A DNA stretch of 64,000 bases, from NCBI GenBank assembly GCA_036263655.1, contig DATAGP010000056.1:1-64000 (forward strand), written 5' to 3'. The translations under genes and the position numbers were made by a program. Positions 15,138 through 23,402 of this stretch are shown here, one piece after another. Below the pieces are notes generated by a model. That model ran no database searches. It saw only the letters and a list, made by a program, of their open reading frames with translations, and was not told where the DNA came from. Source of the DNA: Schlegelella_A sp036263655. Its GTDB lineage: Bacteria > Pseudomonadota > Gammaproteobacteria > Burkholderiales > Burkholderiaceae_C. How positions within the stretch are numbered: the stretch's first letter is position 1; the number at the start of each line of letters is the position of its first letter.

Positions 15138-16769
15138 TCAGGGCACGACGCGGAGCCAGCGCAGCTCCGGCGCGTCGCTCGGCCACTGCACGACACGCAC
15201 CTTCTTGTGCATCGCCCAGGTGAGCGTGCGCCGGTACAGCGGCACCAGCGGCATCTCCTCCGCGACCAGGCGCAGGACCGTCGCCACCATCGCCCGGCGG
15301 CGCGTCGGATCCGGCTCGACGCGCATGGCGTCGATGAGCACGTCGAGCTTCGGGTTGCTGTAGCGGCCGGCGTTGAAGGTGCCGAGGCCGGACTTGTCCC
15401 AGGTGCGGAACAGGCCGTTCAGCGACGGCCAGGCGTCGATCGTCGGCGTCCAGCCGAACTCGACCAGGCTCGCCGTGCCCTGGCTCAGCTTGGGGAAGAA
15501 CTGGTTGGTGGGCGACGAGCGCAGCGTCGTCCGGATGCCGACCTGCGTCAGCATCGCCGTCATCGCCTGGCACACCGCCTCGCGCCAGGCGACGTTGACG
15601 CAGTCGAGCACGACCGAGAAGCCGTTCGGGTAGCCGGCCTCGGCGAGCAGCGCCCGCGCCTTCGCGGGGTCGAACGGAAGGCGCTTGTCCAGGTCGGCCG
15701 GCGAGCCGTCGACGCGGGTCGACAGGTAGGCGCCGGTCGGGGTGGCGAGGCCGCGCAGCACCTTCTGCGCGATCAGGTCGACGTTGATCGCGTGGTAGAC
15801 GGCGCGGCGCACGCGGATGTCCTTGAACGGATTGCGCCCCTTGACGTCGCTGTCGGCGAGCTCGTCGCGGGCCTGGTCGAAGGCCAGGTACTGCTCGCCG
15901 AGGTCGGGCGTCTGGGCGAGCGTCAGGGTGCCTTCGGACTTCAGCCGCGCCACGTCGGGGATCGGCGGGTCGAGCACCATGTCCGCCTCGCCCGAGATCA
16001 GCGCGGCGAGGCGGGTCGCGTCGGAGCGGATCGTCAGCCAGACGACCTCGTCGACGTTGCCCGAGCGCTTGTCGCTCCAGCCCCACCAGCGCGGGTTGCG
16101 GCGCAGCACGGTGCGGATGTCCGGCTCGTAGCGCTCGAGCAGGTAGGGTCCGGTGCCGTTCGCGTTGCGCACGGCGAAGGTCTCCTGCTTGCCGTTGAAG
16201 TCCTGCGCCACCTCGACCTTGTTCTTCTCCGACCAGGCCCGGCTCATCATCGGCAGGTTGATGAACTTCTCGGGCAGCACCGCGTCGGGCGCCTCCAGCG
16301 ACACCTCGAGCGTCTGCTCGTCGACCTTGCGCGCGCCGAGCACGCCCTTCAGCTGGAACGATCGCTGCGACGGCGCCGTCATGGCCCGCTTGACGGAGAA
16401 CACAGCGTCGTCGACGGTGAACGGCGAGCCGTCGTGGAAGACGACCCCCTGGCGCAGCTTGAAGCGCCAGGTCCTCGCATCGACCGCCTGCCACGACAGG
16501 GCCAGGCCCGGCTCGACCCTGAACTGCTCGTCGCGGTTCAGCAGCGAGTCGTAGACCTGGAACGCGATCCGCGAGTGGTAGAGCAGCGCCAGCGCATGCG
16601 GATCCATGGTCTGCGGATCGAAGGCGGTCGCGATCTTGACGGTGACGGCGTGCGCGGGAAGGCTCAACCCGCCGACGACGATTCCCAGCAGGAACGTCAG
16701 GACGCTCTTCCATGCGGCGCGGGACGCAGTGCCCCGCCGGCCCGATCCCGTGCACCTCCAAGACAGCAT
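15138..16769 (-). CDS. ABC transporter family-5 (peptide/opine type) solute-binding protein
   Basis: A 543-residue periplasmic protein of the DppA/OppA/NikA class. The N-terminal signal (KSVLTFLLGIVVGGLSLPAHA, about residues 22-41) is followed by the family hallmarks FDPQTMDPHALAL, TWRFKLRQGVVFHDGSPF and the late AEEMPLVPLYRR. I start at ATG 16767-16769, five bp after the ligase stop. No matching permease or ATPase is in this operon; the AEP ATPase/permease upstream belong to a different class, so the protein must either borrow a transporter (one lies at 55408-59262) or be an orphan. Position between the ligase and dehydrogenase genes suggests it delivers their substrate. Confidence 0.9.
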   Translation of the reverse strand: MLSWRCTGSGRRGTASRAAWKSVLTFLLGIVVGGLSLPAHAVTVKIATAFDPQTMDPHALALLYHSRIAFQVYDSLLNRDEQFRVEPGLALSWQAVDARTWRFKLRQGVVFHDGSPFTVDDAVFSVKRAMTAPSQRSFQLKGVLGARKVDEQTLEVSLEAPDAVLPEKFINLPMMSRAWSEKNKVEVAQDFNGKQETFAVRNANGTGPYLLERYEPDIRTVLRRNPRWWGWSDKRSGNVDEVVWLTIRSDATRLAALISGEADMVLDPPIPDVARLKSEGTLTLAQTPDLGEQYLAFDQARDELADSDVKGRNPFKDIRVRRAVYHAINVDLIAQKVLRGLATPTGAYLSTRVDGSPADLDKRLPFDPAKARALLAEAGYPNGFSVVLDCVNVAWREAVCQAMTAMLTQVGIRTTLRSSPTNQFFPKLSQGTASLVEFGWTPTIDAWPSLNGLFRTWDKSGLGTFNAGRYSNPKLDVLIDAMRVEPDPTRRRAMVATVLRLVAEEMPLVPLYRRTLTWAMHKKVRVVQWPSDAPELRWLRVVP

Positions 16770-16774
16770 CACGA

Positions 16775-18160
16775 TCAGATGATCTCGAAGTAGCGCTTCA
16801 TTTCCCAGTCGGTGACGCCGTCGAGCCATTGCCGCCATTCCCAGTCGCGAGTGGCGGCGAAGTGATCGACGAAGTCGTCGCCCAGCCAGTCGCGCGCGAC
16901 CTCGGAGCGCTCGAAGATGCGGGTCGTCTCGATCAGCGTGCGCGGCGCGCGCGGGATGTCCTCGCCGCCGACGTTGGTGCCGGTGATCGGGGGGGCGGTG
17001 AGCTTGAGGCCCTTCTCGACGCCGTCGAGGCCGGCGGCGAGCACCGCCGCCATCGCGACGTACGGGTTGACGTCGGAGCCCGGGCAGCGTGTCTCGAGCC
17101 GCGTCGACTTCGGGCTGCCGGCGATGACGCGGAAGCTCGCCGTGCGGTTGTCCAGCCCCCAGGTCGGCTTGACCGGCGCCCAGAACCCGTCGACGAGGCG
17201 CTTGTAGCTGTTGATGGTCGGCCAGAACATCGGCGCGAACTCCATCAGGCAGGCGACCTGCCCGGCGAGAAAGCTCTCGAACAGCGCGCTCATCTTGCGC
17301 GGCGACTCCTCGTCGTAGAAGAGGTTCGCCTTGCCGTCGGGCCCTTCCTTGAGGCTGGTGTGGATGTGGCCGCTGCAGCCGGGCAGCTGCGCGTTCCACT
17401 TGGCCATGAAGCTCGGCATGACGCCGAAGCGGGCGCCGATCTCCTTCGCACCGGTCTTGAAGAGGATCGCCCGGTCGGCCTGCTCGAGCGCCTCGCTGAA
17501 GGCGATGGCGACCTCGTAGACGCCGGGGCCGGTCTCGGTGTGCAGGCCTTCGATGGGCACGCCGAAGGCGCGCATCTCGTCCATCAGCGCGTTGAGGTAC
17601 TCGCGCCTGTGGTTCATGCGCAGCAGCGAGTAGCCGAACATGCCGGGCGTGATCGGCTGCGGGTTGACGCCCTGCTTGGCCGCCCACGACTGCGGCGTCT
17701 CGGCGAAGTTGAACCACTCGAACTCCATGCCGCACATGGCGCTGAAGCCCATCTTCTCGGCCCGCTCGAGGACGCGCTTCAGCGTCTGGCGCGGGCAGAT
17801 CGGCGACGGCGAGTGGTCGGCCTTGACGAACTCGCCGAGGAAGAACGGCACGTTGCCGTCCCACGGCACGCTGCGCTGCGTCGCCAGGTCGATGCGCGCC
17901 AGCGCGTCGGGAAAGCCGTGCTGCCAGCCGGTCAGCGAGGTGTTGTCGTAGGTCTGGTCGGCCATGTCCCAGCCGAACACGACGTCGCAGAAGCCGAAGC
18001 CGCCCCCCGGCGAGGGTTCGCAGGCGCCGAGGAACTTGTCGAGCTGCAGGTACTTGCCGCGCAGGACGCCGTCGATGTCGCTGACCGCGACCTTCACCTT
18101 GGCGCTGCCGCTCTTGCGCACGGCCGCGAGGGCCGGATGTTCGGGGGTCGGGGTGGTCAT
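16775..18160 (-). CDS. Glutamine-synthetase-like gamma-glutamyl amine ligase (PuuA/GlnA3/GlnA4 type)
   Basis: Predicted ATP-dependent gamma-glutamylation of an amine rather than ammonia. The 461-residue protein has the GS catalytic fold: DIDGVLRGKYL (beta-grasp), CGMEFEWFNF (metal ligands), GCSGHIHTSL (catalytic His), DNRTASFRV (Arg/phosphate) and ETRCPGSDVNPY. It lacks the adenylylation Tyr loop KDLY that GlnA at 3506 has; the corresponding stretch reads GVEKGLKLTAPP. It lies 32 bp downstream of phnW and 5 bp before a binding-protein gene. With the PuuD-like hydrolase and two dehydrogenases downstream, this makes a complete gamma-glutamyl pathway gene set. Ethanolamine, a polyamine or AEP itself are candidate amines. 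Confidence 0.88.
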   Translation of the reverse strand: MTTPTPEHPALAAVRKSGSAKVKVAVSDIDGVLRGKYLQLDKFLGACEPSPGGGFGFCDVVFGWDMADQTYDNTSLTGWQHGFPDALARIDLATQRSVPWDGNVPFFLGEFVKADHSPSPICPRQTLKRVLERAEKMGFSAMCGMEFEWFNFAETPQSWAAKQGVNPQPITPGMFGYSLLRMNHRREYLNALMDEMRAFGVPIEGLHTETGPGVYEVAIAFSEALEQADRAILFKTGAKEIGARFGVMPSFMAKWNAQLPGCSGHIHTSLKEGPDGKANLFYDEESPRKMSALFESFLAGQVACLMEFAPMFWPTINSYKRLVDGFWAPVKPTWGLDNRTASFRVIAGSPKSTRLETRCPGSDVNPYVAMAAVLAAGLDGVEKGLKLTAPPITGTNVGGEDIPRAPRTLIETTRIFERSEVARDWLGDDFVDHFAATRDWEWRQWLDGVTDWEMKRYFEII

Positions 18161-18192
18161 GACGGGATTGTCGCCTTCGCCGCGCGGCGCGC

Positions 18193-19314
18193 TCAGCGCA
18201 GGTTCGGCTTGCCGCTGCCGATGCCGAGGCTCTTCATCGCCTCGGCAACGGCGGCGACAGCGCCGCGCATCTCGTCCGGCCCGATCGCACCGATGCAGCC
18301 GACGCGGAAGGTCTCCACCTCGGTGAGCTTGCCCGGGTAGAGGATGTAGCCGCGCTCCCGCACCGCTTCGTAGAAGGCGCGGAACGCGTAGGCCGGGTCC
18401 GCCGGTGCGTGGAAGGTGACGATGACCGGCGCCTGGATGGAGGCATCGAGGAAGGGCACGAAGCCGAGCGCCGCCATGCCGACGAGCAGCGCCTGGCAGT
18501 TGGCGCGATAGCGGGCCAGCCGCGCGGCCTGGCCGCCCTCCTCCTCGTACTGGCGCAGGGCCTCGAGCAGGGCGACCATCACGTGCGTCGGCGGCGTGAA
18601 GCGCCACTGCCCGGTCTTCTCCATGTAGACGTGCTGGTCGTGCAGGTCCATGGCCAGCGAGTGCGAGCGCCCGGCGCAGGCATCGAGCACCGCCCGCCGG
18701 ATGAAGACGAAGCCCATGCCGGGGACGCCCTCCAGGCACTTGCCGCTCGCCGCGACCAGCGCGTCGAAGCGGATCTCGCGGGCGTCGATCGGCAGCGCCG
18801 CGAACGAGCTCATGGCGTCGACGATGAGCCCCTTGCCGTGCCGCGCGCAGACCTCGGCCACGTCGCGCAGCGGGTTCTGCACGCCGGTGCCCGTCTCGCA
18901 GTGGATGAAGCCGACGTGCGTGATCGACGGGTCGGCGGCGAGGGTCGCGTCGAGCTCGCCGGCCGAGACCGGCGCGTCCTCGGCATGGGCGCGGATCGTC
19001 GTGCGCCGCCCCATGAGCGTCGCCAGCTTGCCCATGCGCTTGCAGTACGCGCCGTTGTCGAGGACGAGCACGTGCCCGTCGCGCGGCACGATCGTCGCCA
19101 CCGCCGCCTCGACGGCGAAGGTGCCGCTGCCCTGCAGGGGCACGACGACATGCGAGCCCTCGCCGTGCACGATGGCGAGGAGCTGGCGCCGCAGCTCGGC
19201 GGTCTGGGCGATGAAGGCGGTGTCCCACGAGCCCCAGTCGCGCAGCATGGCGCGCTTGGTCCGCATCGTCGTCGTCAGCGGGCCGGGCGTGAGAAGGATG
19301 GGGTCGCGTTCCAT
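18193..19314 (-). CDS. phnW: 2-aminoethylphosphonate:pyruvate transaminase
   Basis: PLP enzyme converting 2-aminoethylphosphonate and pyruvate to phosphonoacetaldehyde and alanine. The 373 residues begin with LLTPGPLTTT and show IHCETGTGVQNPL, the PLP-contact Asp166 in IVDAMSSF, and the Schiff-base Lys192 in ASGKCLEGVPGMGF, all hallmarks of PhnW within class V aminotransferases. Length matches the family (about 360-370). GAGGA lies about 8 bases before the ATG. Its gene follows the AEP ABC transporter genes by 17 bp, which supports AEP as substrate. Other class V enzymes (serine-glyoxylate transaminase) are less likely given this context. Confidence 0.95.
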   Translation of the reverse strand: MERDPILLTPGPLTTTMRTKRAMLRDWGSWDTAFIAQTAELRRQLLAIVHGEGSHVVVPLQGSGTFAVEAAVATIVPRDGHVLVLDNGAYCKRMGKLATLMGRRTTIRAHAEDAPVSAGELDATLAADPSITHVGFIHCETGTGVQNPLRDVAEVCARHGKGLIVDAMSSFAALPIDAREIRFDALVAASGKCLEGVPGMGFVFIRRAVLDACAGRSHSLAMDLHDQHVYMEKTGQWRFTPPTHVMVALLEALRQYEEEGGQAARLARYRANCQALLVGMAALGFVPFLDASIQAPVIVTFHAPADPAYAFRAFYEAVRERGYILYPGKLTEVETFRVGCIGAIGPDEMRGAVAAVAEAMKSLGIGSGKPNLR

Positions 19315-19331
19315 GCGGGTCCTCGTCGTGG

Positions 19332-21053
19332 TCAGGTGATCGCCGGCTGGCGCCAGGCTTGCGTGCGCCGCCCGACCCAGTGGCCGACGACCGCGAAGAG
19401 CAGCGACACGACGGTGGAGGCGGCCATGATCAGGACCGCGCACGCAGCCGCCGCGCCGGCGTCGCCGGCCTCGTCGAGATTCAGGATCGCGATCGAAGCG
19501 ACCTTGGTGTCGGGCGAATAGAGGAAGACGACCGCCGAGATCGTCGTCATGGCGTTGATGAAGAAGTAGCGGCCGATGTCGATCAGAGTCGGCGTGCAGA
19601 TCGGCAGGGTCACGCGCCAGAAGGTCTTGAAGAACGGCACCTTGAGCGACGCCGACACGGCCTCGAACTCGGCGTCGAGCGACTTCAGCGCGGTCACGGC
19701 CGTGAGATGCCCCGTCGTGTAGAAGTGGACGATGGTGCAGGCGACCAGCAGCGTCATCGTCTGGTACAGGCCGTTGAGCGGATTGGCCGGCTCGTTGAAG
19801 AAGAAGATGTAGCCGAGCCCGAGCACCAGCCCCGGAACCGCCATCGGCAGCATCGCCAGCAGCCTGAAGACGGGCCGCACCGCGTCGAGGCCGCGCGTCT
19901 TCTCCATCAGGTAGGCGCCGGCGAAGACCAGGGCCGTGCCGAAGAACGCGGTGCCGGCGGCGAGCTGCAGGCTGTTGACGAAGGCGCCGCCGACCTCGGC
20001 GTCGACCAGGCCCATGGTGTAGTGCTTCAGGCTCGGCGCCAGGTTGTACGGCCAGTAGGTCGCGAAGGACGCGAAGATCGCCATGCCGAGCATCGCCAGC
20101 ATCAGGGCGCCGATCACGCCGGCGTAGGCCAGCATGAGCGCGTCGAAGCCGCGCGAGGGCTTCGGGCGGTACGGCACGGCGCGCGCGCCCAGCATCGCCG
20201 TCTGCTTGCGCTGCACCATCCAGTCGATGCCGAAGGTCAGGACCGCCGGGGTCAGCAGCAGCAATCCGACGACGGCGCCGTTCTGGAAGTCCTGCTGGCC
20301 GATCACGAGCTTGAAGACGTCGGTGGCCAGCATGTTGAAGTTGCCGCCGATGACCTTGGGGATGCCGAAGTCGGTCATCACCAGCGTGAAGCTCACTAGC
20401 GCTGCCGAGATGAGGCCGTACTTCGCGCCCGGCAGGGTGATGGTGAAGAACTTGCGCGTCGTCGTCGTGCCGAGGGCATCGGCTGCCTCGTACAGGCGGG
20501 CGTCGGCGAGCGACAGGGCCGAGACCAGGATCATCAGCGCGTGCGGGAAGACGGCGAAGCATTCCGCGATGACGATGCCGGGCGCACCGTAGATGCTGTC
20601 GATGCCCAGCCCCCCGAGCAGGCCCTTGGCCGCGCCCTGGTTGCCGAACCAGTAGATCAGCGAGATCGCCGAGAGCAGCGTCGGCGCCAGCAGGGGCACC
20701 AGCGCGATCGTCCGGAAGGTTCCCTTGAGCGGGATGCAGCTGCGGGCGAGCGCGTAGGCGAACGTGAACGCGAGCGGCACGGTGATCGCGGTGACCGCGA
20801 GCGACACCCAGACGGTGTTCACGAACGACTGCAGCAGCGCCGGCGTGCGCAGGTAGGCGACGAAGTTGGCGAGGCCGACGTAGTCGCCGGCGGCGTTCTC
20901 GACCGCCTTGACCAGGATCGAGCCGAGCGGCAGGGCCAGGAAGACCACCAGCGCCGCCGCGACAAGGGCCAGCGCCGCGTGGCCGATGCGGTCGGCCCAG
21001 TGGGCACGCTGCCGGACCACGGCAGCGGCGGGCGGCGACAGGACGGCGGACAC
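19332..21053 (-). CDS. AEP ABC transporter permease, fused two-domain type
   Basis: Inner-membrane permease of the aminoethylphosphonate importer. The 573 residues contain two copies of the binding-protein-dependent permease domain fused head to tail, about 12 hydrophobic helices in all. Each half has an EAA-type loop: EAADALGTTTTRKFF in the first and EFEAVSASLKVPFFKTF in the second. Fused permeases of this length are the norm for the PhnSTU-type AEP importers that pair with PhnW. The most plausible start is GTG at 21053; a 1063-residue reading that extends into the ATPase gene is an artefact of an open frame. ATPase and binding-protein genes are immediately upstream. Confidence 0.92.
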   Translation of the reverse strand: MSAVLSPPAAAVVRQRAHWADRIGHAALALVAAALVVFLALPLGSILVKAVENAAGDYVGLANFVAYLRTPALLQSFVNTVWVSLAVTAITVPLAFTFAYALARSCIPLKGTFRTIALVPLLAPTLLSAISLIYWFGNQGAAKGLLGGLGIDSIYGAPGIVIAECFAVFPHALMILVSALSLADARLYEAADALGTTTTRKFFTITLPGAKYGLISAALVSFTLVMTDFGIPKVIGGNFNMLATDVFKLVIGQQDFQNGAVVGLLLLTPAVLTFGIDWMVQRKQTAMLGARAVPYRPKPSRGFDALMLAYAGVIGALMLAMLGMAIFASFATYWPYNLAPSLKHYTMGLVDAEVGGAFVNSLQLAAGTAFFGTALVFAGAYLMEKTRGLDAVRPVFRLLAMLPMAVPGLVLGLGYIFFFNEPANPLNGLYQTMTLLVACTIVHFYTTGHLTAVTALKSLDAEFEAVSASLKVPFFKTFWRVTLPICTPTLIDIGRYFFINAMTTISAVVFLYSPDTKVASIAILNLDEAGDAGAAAACAVLIMAASTVVSLLFAVVGHWVGRRTQAWRQPAIT

Positions 21054-21067
21054 GACGATCGCGCCGG

Positions 21068-22207
21068 TCAGAACAGGCGCATGCGGTCGGGCAGCAGACG
21101 CAGCGGGAGCCGGCTGCCGACGTCGAGCCCTTGTTCGGCCAGGAAGTTGAGCGACAGGTAGACGGTGACCGGCTGGGCCGCCAGCCCTTCGGTGCGGACC
21201 CGCACCAGACAGTACGAGCCGAGGAATTCGATCTTCTCGATCACGCCCATGAAGACGTTGGCCTGCCCGGGGGCGATGGGCCGGGCGAGGACGTCTTCCG
21301 GACGCAGGTAGACCTTGACCTCGCGCTCGGCGTCGGTGTCGTGCTCGCACTCGAAGCGGATGTCGCCGATCGCCACCCGCCGGCCGGGCTGCAGGCGCCC
21401 CGACAGGACGTTGATCTTGCCGACGAAGTCGGCGACGAAGGGCGTCGCCGGCTCGCGGTAGACCTGCATCGGCGTGCCGACCTGCTCGATGCGGCCGTGG
21501 TTCATCACGACGATGCGGTCGGCGATGGACAAGGCCTCCTCCTGGTCGTGCGTGACCATGATCGTGGTGACGCCCAGCGTCCGCTGCAACGAGCGGATCT
21601 CCTGGCGCAGCCGCACGCGCTCGAGCGCGTCGAGCGCGGAGAGCGGCTCGTCGAGAAGGAGCAGGCCGGGTGAGGTCGCGAGGGCGCGGGCCAGCGCCAC
21701 CCGCTGCTGCTGCCCTCCGGACAGCTGCGCCGGGTACTTGGCGTTGCTTCCCGGAAGGCCGACGAGCCTGAGCAGCTCGTCGACGCGCTCGGCCGCCTTG
21801 GCCCGCGGCACCTTGCGGTTGACGAGCCCGTAGGCCACGTTGTCGGCGACCGAGAGGTTGGGGAACAGCGCGTAGGACTGGAAGACGATGCCGTAGTCGC
21901 GCTCCGCCGGCGGCAGCACCGAGATGTCCCGGCCGGCCTGCGTGATGGCGCCGGCGCTCTGCGTCTCGAGCCCGGCGATGATGCGCAGGAGCGTCGTCTT
22001 GCCGCAGCCCGAGGGCCCCAGAAAGCAGACGAACTCGCCCTTGCGGATGTCGAGGCCGACGCCGTGCAGGGCGACGAAGCTGCCGAAGCTCTTGCGGATG
22101 CCGGCGAGCGACAGGAACGGCGCCGCGGCGGCCTCCTCGACCGCGGCACCCACCGGCATCGTCGCGGCCGCGCCTGCGCCGGGCGCCTGCGCGGCCGCCA
22201 GGCTCAC
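21068..22207 (-). CDS. phnT: AEP ABC transporter ATP-binding protein
   Basis: ATPase of the aminoethylphosphonate importer, related to the spermidine/iron (PotA/FbpC) class. The 379 residues hold Walker A GPSGCGKTT, Q-loop VFQSYALFP, signature LSGGQQQRVALARAL, Walker B LLLLDEPLSALD and the switch His in MVTHDQEEAL, followed by a C-terminal TOBE-like regulatory domain (YLRPEDVLARP). I prefer the GTG at 22207 because it forms a GTGA overlap with the binding-protein stop; an internal ATG at 22157-22159 would give 363 residues with no better ribosome site. Gene neighbours on both sides belong to the same transporter. Confidence 0.93.
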   Translation of the reverse strand: MSLAAAQAPGAGAAATMPVGAAVEEAAAAPFLSLAGIRKSFGSFVALHGVGLDIRKGEFVCFLGPSGCGKTTLLRIIAGLETQSAGAITQAGRDISVLPPAERDYGIVFQSYALFPNLSVADNVAYGLVNRKVPRAKAAERVDELLRLVGLPGSNAKYPAQLSGGQQQRVALARALATSPGLLLLDEPLSALDALERVRLRQEIRSLQRTLGVTTIMVTHDQEEALSIADRIVVMNHGRIEQVGTPMQVYREPATPFVADFVGKINVLSGRLQPGRRVAIGDIRFECEHDTDAEREVKVYLRPEDVLARPIAPGQANVFMGVIEKIEFLGSYCLVRVRTEGLAAQPVTVYLSLNFLAEQGLDVGSRLPLRLLPDRMRLF

Positions 22208-23241
22208 CTGCGCGGTTCCGACTTGGCGTTGTAGCGCTTGTTCCACTCGGCGAGGACGCGCTCGCGGTTGGCGGCGGCCACCTTGAAGTCCATCTTGACC
22301 AGGCGCGACTCGTAGTCCGCCGGCACGTTGGCGAGCGGCGCGGCGACGCCGGGCTGGGCGGTGATCGCGAAGTTCTTGCCGTACAGCACCATCGCGTCCT
22401 TGCTCGAGGCCCAGTCGGCCAGCTTCTGCGCCGCCTCCAGCTTCTTCGTCCCCTTGTGGATGGCGAACGCCTCGAGATCCCAGCCCAGGCCTTCCTTGGG
22501 AAAAACGAGGTCGATCGGCGCACCCTTGGCCTTGTTGGCGTTGGCGCGGTACTCGAACGAGATGCCGACCACGTACTCGCCGGCCGCGGCCATGTTGCAG
22601 GGCTTGGAGCCGGAGTGGGTGTACTGCGCGATGTTCTCGTGCAGGGCGTCCATGTACTTCCAGCCGCCGCCCTTGCCGTCCTGGTCGCCCCACAAAGTGA
22701 GCCAGGCGGTCACGTCGAAGTAGCCCGTTCCCGACGAGGCCGGATTCGGCATCACGATCTGGCCCTTGTAGACCGGCTTGAGGAGGTCCTTCCAGGTCTC
22801 GGGCTTGGGAATCCCCTTCTTCTGCGCCTCGACGGTGTTGAAGCAGACGGTGGCGCCCCAGACGTCCATGCCGAACCAGGCCGGCGTCTTCGCCTTGTCC
22901 CGGTAGGCGCTCATGATCGCGTCGAGGTTGAGCGGCGCGTAGGGGTGGAGCATGCCTTGCGAGTCGAGCAGCGCGAGGCTGGAGGCGGCGACGCCCATCA
23001 CCGCATCGGCCTGCGGATTGGCCTTCTCGGCCAGCAGCTTGGCCGTGATCACGCCGGTCGAGTCGCGCACCCACTTGATCTCGATGTTCGGGTGCACCTT
23101 GTTGAAGCCCGCCTCGTACGCCTTCAGCTGGTCGGTCTCGAGCGCGGTGTAGACGGTCAGCTGTGTCTTCTGCGCCAGCGCCGCGGTCGACGCCATGACG
23201 ACGGTCGCCGCGAGCAGCGCCCTGAGAATTCCCTGTTTCAT
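22204..23241 (-). CDS. phnS: AEP ABC transporter periplasmic binding protein
   Basis: Periplasmic receptor for 2-aminoethylphosphonate, 345 residues, of the iron/AEP extracellular-binding family. The signal peptide MKQGILRALLAATVVMASTA ends near ALAQ (residue 23). Mature motifs include LTVYTALETDQLKAY, WVRDSTGVITAKLLAEK and NPASSGTGYFDV, which this family uses to hold an anionic ligand. A good Shine-Dalgarno (AGGGAGA) lies 6-7 bases before the ATG at 23239-23241. It is the first gene of the leftward operon, downstream of a TTGACT/TAGACT promoter next to the divergent regulator phnR. Confidence 0.92.
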   Translation of the reverse strand: MKQGILRALLAATVVMASTAALAQKTQLTVYTALETDQLKAYEAGFNKVHPNIEIKWVRDSTGVITAKLLAEKANPQADAVMGVAASSLALLDSQGMLHPYAPLNLDAIMSAYRDKAKTPAWFGMDVWGATVCFNTVEAQKKGIPKPETWKDLLKPVYKGQIVMPNPASSGTGYFDVTAWLTLWGDQDGKGGGWKYMDALHENIAQYTHSGSKPCNMAAAGEYVVGISFEYRANANKAKGAPIDLVFPKEGLGWDLEAFAIHKGTKKLEAAQKLADWASSKDAMVLYGKNFAITAQPGVAAPLANVPADYESRLVKMDFKVAAANRERVLAEWNKRYNAKSEPRR

Positions 23242-23320
23242 GCAGATCTCCCTGTGGTCTTGTCCCGGATGCCCGCGAAGCCTAGCCCCTGTCCGTGACG
23301 CCTCGGCTTCAGCCGCGGCC

Positions 23321-23350
23321 AGTCTAGGGGTCGCCCCGAAACAGAGTCAA
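23321..23350 (-). promoter_or_regulatory. Sigma-70-type promoter of the phnS operon
   Basis: On the minus strand, TTGACT (23345-23350) is followed after 18 bp by TAGACT (23321-23326). Predicted start near 23314, leaving a leader of about 73 nt with a Shine-Dalgarno before phnS. It stands back to back with the phnR promoter. Confidence 0.6.
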
Positions 23351-23363
23351 CTGTTTTTTGAAG

Positions 23364-23375
23364 ATTGTTGACAAT
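23364..23375. promoter_or_regulatory. Dyad operator ATTGTTGACAAT, probable PhnR site
   Basis: Perfect 5-bp inverted repeat ATTGT-TG-ACAAT. It resembles the short palindromes bound by FCD-type GntR regulators, for example the ATTGTATACAAT type known for VanR. It overlaps the -35 of phnR and lies 14 bp upstream of the phnS -35, so one bound dimer could repress phnR and affect the other arm. Confidence 0.6.
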
Positions 23376-23396
23376 CGGTCCGACCGCCGGTCTAAT
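23368..23396 (+). promoter_or_regulatory. Promoter of phnR, apparently leaderless
   Basis: TTGACA (23368-23373), 17-bp spacer, TCTAAT (23391-23396): consensus -35, one mismatch in the -10. The ATG of phnR at 23403 is 6 bases past the -10, so the transcript should start at the initiation codon. No Shine-Dalgarno is present. Confidence 0.65.
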
Positions 23397-23402
23397 CACG
23401 CC

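Noticed and set aside
23358..23402. Extended phnR start at TTG 23358
   Set aside because: It would place coding sequence over the TTGACA/TCTAAT promoter and the dyad; the ATG at 23403 gives a normal GntR N-terminus.
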